A DNA stretch of 64,000 nucleotides from Archegozetes longisetosus (taxonomy: Eukaryota; Arthropoda; Arachnida; Sarcoptiformes; Trhypochthoniidae), in assembly GCA_018873245.2 (NCBI GenBank), contig JAEMBT020000008.1, positions 7,966,238 to 8,030,237 on the forward strand, in the 5' to 3' direction. The notes under the pieces are model-generated. The model ran no database searches, was not told the origin of the DNA, and was given only the letters and a program-made list of their open reading frames with translations. Below, piece by piece: positions 57,908-64,000 of the stretch. How positions within the stretch are numbered: the stretch's first letter is position 1; the number at the start of each line of letters is the position of its first letter. A program made the position numbers and the translations under genes.

Positions 57908-59706
57908 ATGTACTCAAAATATGTTTCATTAGTATTTTATGCAATAATTTATTGCTTAAACTCAATTGTTTGCGATAATTCAATAACAATTGAAACGAAA
58001 TTAGGGTCAATTAAAGGTTCAGTCGTTGACTTTGATGGATATAAAGTCAATGAGTTTTTGGGTATACCATATGCTGAACCACCAATTGGAAACAACAGAT
58101 TCAGAAAGCCAAAGTCTATAGTAAAATATGACAAAACTGTAGACGCAACACAATCAAAAAGTATATGTTTTCAAACACTTCATACTTGGATAAAGAATAA
58201 AAACGAAAGTGAAGACTGTCTTTTCCTTAACATTTGGTCTGAAAATCAAAATGAACATAAATTAAGACCAGTTATGTTTTGGATACACGGTGGAGGTTTG
58301 ACCGATGGAAGTGGTGACTTATTTGGCAGGATTTATCCTCCATATCAGGTTGTTTTGGTTAGCATTAACTATCGTTTGGGTCCGTTTGGGTTCTTATATG
58401 GTGATGATCCGTCAGCGCCTGGCAATGTGGGCATTTATGATCAGATCGAGGCTTTAAAATGGGTTCAAAACAATATTGAACACTTTGGTGGCGATCCCTC
58501 ACAAGTCACTATTTTTGGTCAAAGCGCCGGCAGTTGGTCTGTGAGCTCACTCATTGTTTCTCCACTTTCTAGAAATCTATTCAGACGGGCTATTATGCAA
58601 AGCGGTGCCTATTATGGTAAAAATTTCGGTCATCATCAGAGTAAAGTTTATTCAACTGCTGCCCAAAATATGAGTCAAACATTGGGTTGTGCTAACGATA
58701 GCAAATGGTTAGACTGTTTGAGAAAAGTAGAGCCTAAAGAAATAGTAAAACACACAACAATCGAAACAGCAATGGTTTTTGATAATGAACTGTTTCCCAA
58801 ATCAATCGTGGATTCACTAAAATCAGGAGATTTCAAATTAGGTATCCGCTTACTTAGCCTCTGCCTGTCCATCTCTTTCTGTTGTATAATGAAACTTGAT
58901 TTTTAATACTATTTTGTATCCAACAATTTGAAGGTGTCGAGGTTATAGCAGGTGTTACTGAGAGCGAGGCTACTGTTTGGGCTGTTTCGGGAGATTTCGG
59001 AAATAAATTGAGTAATACTTCCGTGCATATCACGAAAGCAGAATATGAAACTCAAATAAGAAAACAGTATGGTTACATCGATAAAGCAACACTTGATAAG
59101 ATATACGACTATTATATATCACATATCGACGAAAGCAAGCAAACTTTATTAAGAAAATCATATATCGCTATATATAGCGACATGATTATGAAGTGTCCAA
59201 CTTATCTTTATGCTGAAAATTTGGCCAAATTTTCTGCGAAAAATAGAGTATATTTCTATGAATTGACTTATAATGATAAGTATTCTCCATGTTATGGTCA
59301 GGAATGGAAGGGCGTTTGTCATAGCGATGATATAAGCTTTGTTTTTGGTTATGGATCGAAAGCAAATAATCCTGAAACTGACTACGAGTTCGGTGTCATG
59401 TTTAAGCAATGGTGGACTAATTTCGCTAAAACTGGGTATAACTTTTAGAAACACTAATGTTTTAAACTATTTCTTATGTGTGAATCAATTTTTTGAATTT
59501 TATCAAAAAGAAATCCATTATCGCATCCTGTAAGCAATACTTTAGGAGTGAATGTGACAAATTGGCCAACTTTTAGAGCCACAGACCAGAGTCCAGTTTC
59601 ACCCAAGGTTATGGAATTAAATCCAACCAAATTCGGACATCTCTTTAATGATCCATATCGTGTTAATTGTGATGGAATTTGGAAACAGTATTTCGGAATT
59701 GAATAA
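57908..59706 (+). CDS. secreted carboxylesterase (type B, alpha/beta hydrolase), three exons, intact
   Basis: This is a secreted serine esterase of the carboxylesterase/cholinesterase family, probably digestive or detoxifying. The exons are 57908-58841, 58934-59435 and 59535-59706, with GT-AG junctions, summing to 1608 nt (535 residues, normal for the family). ATG 57908 opens a signal peptide, MYSKYVSLVFYAIIYCLNSIVC. Family motifs follow in order: GSIKGSVV, FLGIPYAEPP, EDCLFLNIW, PVMFWIHGGG (oxyanion hole), NYRLGPFGF and GGDPSQVTIFGQSAGSWSV. The catalytic Ser is residue 206, the acid is Glu323 in TESEAT, and the His is His441 in GVCHSDD. The nucleophile elbow is GQSAG rather than the commoner GESAG, a known natural variant. 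The C-terminus ends IWKQYFGIE. Two dead 5' copies flank it. An earlier in-frame start (GTG at 57803) lacks support. Confidence 0.93.
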
Positions 59707-59707
59707 A
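59702..59707 (+). terminator. polyadenylation signal overlapping the carboxylesterase stop codon
   Basis: AATAAA includes the TAA stop (59704-59706). If used, the 3' UTR would be only a few bases. Another signal downstream is equally possible. Confidence 0.3.
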
Positions 59708-60371
59708 ATTATATATAAAAAACTGGTAGGCTTTCGGAATAGGAGGCAGTAGTAATACCCTAACTGAGAAATCTCATAACGGGGATTTTTCCAAGCCTGC
59801 TGCAGGATTTTGTTACAAATAAGTTTGAAAACTTATTCAAATAATTAGAGAAATATAAGTGAATTTTATAAAGATAAGTGCAGTTATTAAGTCAGAATAA
59901 ATTTGAACAGAGTTTTATAGAGACAGATGAAAAGTATTCAAAGTTTTAACACACTTTATGAGGCAAATGTTAAAGAATAATAAAGCAAATTTATAGTTTA
60001 GTTTCTAACATTAGAATCAATGTTTTTATTTGAAAATCAAAATTTTTTTCTGTATATTTCGTCTTAACTGTATACAATTAAGAGATTATTGAGAAATAAT
60101 AGTAAAAGTGTCAAAAAAATTACGATGCTTAAGTTTTAAGTTTATTCAGATTGAGAAACCGGTTTCAGGGTAAAAGTAGCAAACAACGAATTTTCTCTGA
60201 CTGCCTCCTGTTCCGAAACCTTACCAAAAAACTTTTATTTGTAAAATTTCTAATTTACAACAAAGCTCAATTATTATAGACATTAAAGAATCATTATTTG
60301 CAAGTGTTGTTTGAAAATTTGAACTCAAATTTATAAAAACTTTCTAATTGTTAATGTATTATTAAGGCAAA

Positions 60372-60480
60372 ATAGGATGTATCATTAGTTTTTAATGCAA
60401 CGATTCATTGTTTGAATTAAATTGTTTGCGATAACTGAATAACAGTTGAAAAGAATTAGGATCAATTAAAGAATATTGTT
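60372..60480 (+). pseudogene. short 5' fragment of the carboxylesterase gene, second dead copy
   Basis: About 100 bp match codons 5-40 of the intact gene (landmarks ATTAAATTGTTTGCGATAAC and GGATCAATTAAAG). An internal stop and indels are present, and nothing of the esterase domain follows. Confidence 0.75.
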
Positions 60481-60689
60481 TCTTCTTATTTATTCATTGA
60501 TGTACTACGCATGTTGGATAAAAATCGGTTATAAGAAATATTAAACACTTTTAATTATAAAATCGTCATTTCTGAATAAATTATGATAACCAATATGTTC
60601 AATTAAAGTAAATTACATGTGCTTTCTATCGATATATCACAATGCATAATAAGTAGATTGTCTGAATACTGGCCTTACAAATTAAGACA

Positions 60690-60900
60690 TGTTGTAATGG
60701 AATATAAAAATCAGTTGTAGGTCTATGATTTATATGATTATGGCACAATAAACAAGCCTGTAACTGCTAAAAGAGCAGTTATTCATCATTCAACTGTTTA
60801 TGATGTCTTAAAAAGAAAAAGAGAAGGGATTCCTGCAAAAAAGTTTTACTAAGAATTAAACGAAAGAATAATTTAGTCACTCTCGAATAACAATAAAATT
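60690..60900 (+). pseudogene. possible Tc1-type transposase N-terminal fragment
   Basis: A frame with two stops reads VYDLYDYGTINKPVTAKRAV then HHSTVYDVLKRKREG, like the first helix-turn-helix of Tc1-type transposases. It has no termini or catalytic region. Confidence 0.4.
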
Positions 60901-60928
60901 CCTCAGACCTTAATTGTACTGAAAATGT

Positions 60929-61544
60929 GGTTACGTATTAAAAATTCGAAATTTTTAGTCAAATGGCTTTGAGTCGAAAATTTGATAGTCTATAAATAAA
61001 AGTCAAATTTTTCATAGTTTAAACTTATGAGTCGAAATACTTTGAGGTGAGTCGATTTGTTGACCTATAATTTTATTCTAAAATTTCTATTTTGATATTT
61101 ATTTCGCTTGCATTACTAATAATTTTTGTTGCATTTCAATGTCATCTTTGAATTTATAAACGCATTAAAACCTGAACAACAAAAGTTCGAATCTAAAAAA
61201 GAAATTTTAGATGTTAGTAGTTCGCCTAATAAAGTCGTGAATATGCTAATATTAATATGAGAATTTTGAAATTGATAGAACACTATGAAGACAGCCACAA
61301 AGATGTTCTATATTTTCTCGAAATTTTTAGTTTTATTTATAAACTGAAGTCCAATTAATCTTATGAAATCTTAGTAATCACGTCTTAATAAAGTTTTATC
61401 TATTCCAACATGCTTCATTATTTTCGAGTCATTTTTCGACTAAAAATTGAGACTACACAAGCTTTAGACTTAGAACATTCGACTCGCTATATTAGACTAA
61501 TATGCTTTCGATTAAGCAAAAATTAGACTATTTAGTATGTCACG
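60929..61544. mobile_element. motif-array DNA transposon, GAGTCGAAA type
   Basis: An exact 8 bp duplication GAAAATGT (60921-60928 and 61545-61552) brackets weak inverted ends, GGTTACGTATTAAA and TTTAGTATGTCACG. Both subterminal parts carry GAGTCGAAA, TTCGACTC, TAGTCTA and ATTTTTAGTC words. In the middle, plus-strand codons near 61144-61235 read EFINALKPEQQKFES, reminiscent of the C-terminal part of MULE transposases. Either hAT or MULE membership is therefore possible; both make 8-9 bp duplications. Confidence 0.7.
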
Positions 61545-61647
61545 GAAAATGTATGGGAAATGATGAAATGTAAAGTTGAAAGTATAGATCCGAGATCTGT
61601 TTACTGAATGGAAACAAGTTATTCAGTCAGTTTGGGATGATATCAAT

Positions 61648-62299
61648 TAGAGCTGAGCATAAAAGACCTGAGGTCTTCTAGAACCTCCGGACCTGAGGTC
61701 TTTTGAGGTTCAGGTCCGGGTCCTGGTCCTTAATATCAGTTAAGGTTCAGGCTCGAGTCCTAATAAAATGGCTCAGGTCCGGTCCTGGTCTTTAGAAAAG
61801 ACCTCTGAGTGAAGACCTCTTGAAATACTAATATTAATGGTTGAAATGAATGTTTGTATTGCAATACTTGCACTTAAATTTTTTTACTTCTTATATCTTC
61901 ATAAAATGCTCCTATCTTATAAAACGAACACTCTACTTCATTTAGAACACTCTCACTTATGTCTGAGTCTAGTATGATAAAAGCCGGACTCATTTTAATT
62001 AATATTTTAATCTGAATTGAGTTAGCATTCAATAAACGCAACAGAAAATGATTTCATTTATTACATTATATGAGCAAAATAATTCATAGAAACTGTTGTT
62101 CTACAATATGATACTTTTTATTCAAATAAACAAAATACAGTTGAGGTTCAGGTCGGGTTCAGGTCTTTAAAAGAGGTCCTATGAGAGGTTCAGGTTTGCA
62201 ATTTTATGAGAGGTCCAGGTCTAGGCCTTCAAACATAGGTCCAGGTCCACGTTCAGGTCTTTCAGAAAGACCTCCAGGACCCGGACCTGCTCAGCACTA
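61648..62299. mobile_element. hAT-like element built of AGGTCCAGGTC-type repeats
   Basis: The ends TAGAGCTGAGCA and TGCTCAGCACTA form inverted repeats. They are flanked by an exact 8 bp duplication ATATCAAT (61640-61647 and 62300-62307). About 170 bp on each side is a dense array of (A/T)GGTCCAGGTC and its complement GACCTGGACC, unusually GC-rich for this window. The 300 bp core is AT-rich and non-coding as far as I can tell. Confidence 0.9.
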
Positions 62300-62952
62300 A
62301 TATCAATCATAATATTTTGGCCCATCATATAGAAAGTATGCCCAAACGATTTGAATTGTGCACAGAATCTCAAAGACGTACAATCCATTACTAAATCTAA
62401 CTGATTATTGCAGTCGAAAGATAATTGAATATTATTAATAAAACATCATTAAGTTATTTCTTAATTTATTCAACTTTTATATCATGGATTTCTGTGCAGC
62501 TGGCGTATTATTATTACTTTTATTATTTATTGAAAAATTAAGTTTAGTCTCTACACCATTACAAAGACTGATTTGCACATAATATTCTAAAGATTTACAA
62601 GAATCAAGAGGTTATTTTTTACACAATAATATCTATATTTTATAGAGAAATTTAAATAAATGATAAGGCTTTTATATACACTATTTCCTTTTAAGTATTT
62701 ATTTCGATAGTATTTACTTTTGTTATAATTTAGTGATACTTCCAGTCTATGTAGAAGTTTCATTAAAATAATGTTAAAAAAAATGTCTCGTTAACATTAA
62801 TATTTACCTCAACACAATATAGACTCGCTATTATTTACTAAATTACTCAGTCACTACATAATGAAAGTACACATCGTCATTATTTACTCGCATTATTTGT
62901 AAATAAAAAGAAACAAACAACTCTAAGTAAAGGTTACTAAAGCCCTAGGCAC

Positions 62953-63623
62953 TAGTGTTTTTTAAGTTTTAAAATTTGAATTATATTCAGTTTTAGTCAA
63001 AGTTTTCAGACAAAAAAATATTTAATTTTAGTTTCAGTTAAAGTATTGATAAGATTTAATATTTTAGCTGATTTTAGTTTTATTTTTTCCAAATTATTAG
63101 TTACTTTGAAGTTTAGTTAAAGATTTCAAAAATGAAAAGTGATTTAGTTTTAGTTTCAGTTTTCATTTAAGTTTTGTAACACTTTACATGATGTTAAAAT
63201 TTAAATAAGGATTCGTTGTATATAAACATAACTTCTCTTTCTAATTTCTTCGGATTTAATAAATGTCGTTTTCCTTTTAAACAATCGCCAGAAATGCTGA
63301 AAATTCTCTCACTCGATGCCTGAGAAGCTGGAATGACCAGAATATCAAAGTGATAAATGATCATATGTCAATGTGTGATAGAACTCAAAGTGAACTTAAG
63401 TTTAGTAGAAAATTGAGTTTTAGTTTCAGTTTATTTTCTCATAGAAAAGCATTTAATTTAAGTTTTAGTTTTAGTTTTATATCAAAAGTCACTTAAAGAA
63501 TCACTTTTGCTTAGTTTGAGTACAGAAGATCGTTAATTTTAGTTTTAGTTTTAGTTAACTTTAACTAAAGCACAAAAGTAATTTTAGTTTAACTTTAACT
63601 CTAGCAAAACTTAAAGAACACTA
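62953..63623 (-). mobile_element. hAT element relic with TTTTAGTTTTAG arrays and a transposase fragment
   Basis: The termini TAGTGTTTTTTAAGTTT and AAACTTAAAGAACACTA are flanked by an exact 8 bp duplication CTAGGCAC (62945-62952 and 63624-63631). Both arms are arrays of GTTTTAGTTTTAG and GTTTCAG. Between about 63215 and 63350 the minus strand reads DILVIPASQASSERIFSISG followed by a basic stretch ending in NPKKLEREVMFI. That is the C-terminal hAT dimerisation motif (PxSxxSERxFS). This ties the motif-array elements of the window to the hAT superfamily by protein evidence. The rest of the transposase is gone. Confidence 0.92.
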
Positions 63624-63631
63624 CTAGGCAC

Positions 63632-64000
63632 TTATAATCCATACAAGTTTTTATCAGTTACACATTAGATCATTCTAGTTTTGACTAATATGGAAATCAC
63701 TTTTTATTTAAAAAATGTTTAAAATATATATTTTAATTACATAGTGTTTTTATTTAGGTGTGAAACTTGTAATTTGATTAAATTGTTTAATTACATTTAT
63801 TACTTAATGGTTAATTAAAATATCAAACGATATATTCTAAACAGCTTTAAACTTAAATTTTTAGTACCTTAAGTAAAATTTCTTATTGTTTAATGTGGTT
63901 TTTTAATAAAATACCTATACTAAAACGATATCATTACAAGATGAAATTGGTACAATTCGAGATTAAGAAAATGGTATCTCGAAGATAGAAGTTATTAAAA
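63632..64000. other. AT-rich sequence at the window edge, no gene seen
   Basis: No supported feature in the last 370 bp. Confidence 0.5.

Overview
This is an AT-rich window from an animal nuclear genome, most likely an arthropod and probably an acariform mite. Genes have short phase-consistent GT-AG introns (56-100 bp) plus a few longer ones. There is a lysosomal glucocerebrosidase, a secreted carboxylesterase, a leucine-rich-repeat ectoprotein, and two seven-helix receptors of the divergent gustatory-receptor type. The rest is mostly transposon debris: mariner/Tc1, pogo, hAT-like, MULE and a tRNA-derived SINE. The mite assignment is inference; nothing here is diagnostic of a species.

Layout. 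2.4-8.5 kb: two tandem gustatory-receptor-like genes, the first clearly decayed, separated by a 0.9 kb long inverted repeat carrying a LINE-like tail. 8.5-22.8 kb: a transposon graveyard with a TTAA-flanked element, two related hAT-like families, a dead Tc1 element, several long inverted repeats, and a pogo element (18741-21793) with a deleted mariner-type element nested in its transposase gene. 23-26.1 kb: a two-exon gene of unknown function (338 aa). 26.2-34.4 kb: inverted repeats, a SINE, a dead MULE transposase, and a mariner (31471-32872) whose transposase is split by an intron-like 118 bp segment. 36-43 kb: two minus-strand secreted carbohydrate-active genes, an intronless GH99/GH71-like protein and a five-exon glucosylceramidase. 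46-49 kb: an LRR protein whose short first exon I could place by splice phase. 51-57 kb: mariner relics around an intronless secreted parallel-beta-helix protein. 57.9-59.7 kb: an intact three-exon carboxylesterase flanked by two dead copies of its own 5' end. 60.9-63.6 kb: three neighbouring elements with exact 8 bp target duplications, one still encoding a hAT dimerisation motif.

Themes. (1) Many hAT-like elements carry a private short motif repeated many times near both ends, a different motif in each family. (2) GH99-like, glucosylceramidase, beta-helix and carboxylesterase genes lie within 24 kb; all are predicted secreted or lysosomal hydrolase-type proteins, and two are intronless with a bacterial or fungal look. 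(3) Five frame breaks in otherwise well-preserved genes each look like one missing base, four of them in or at a homopolymer run or doubled base, so assembly error is a serious alternative to pseudogenisation.
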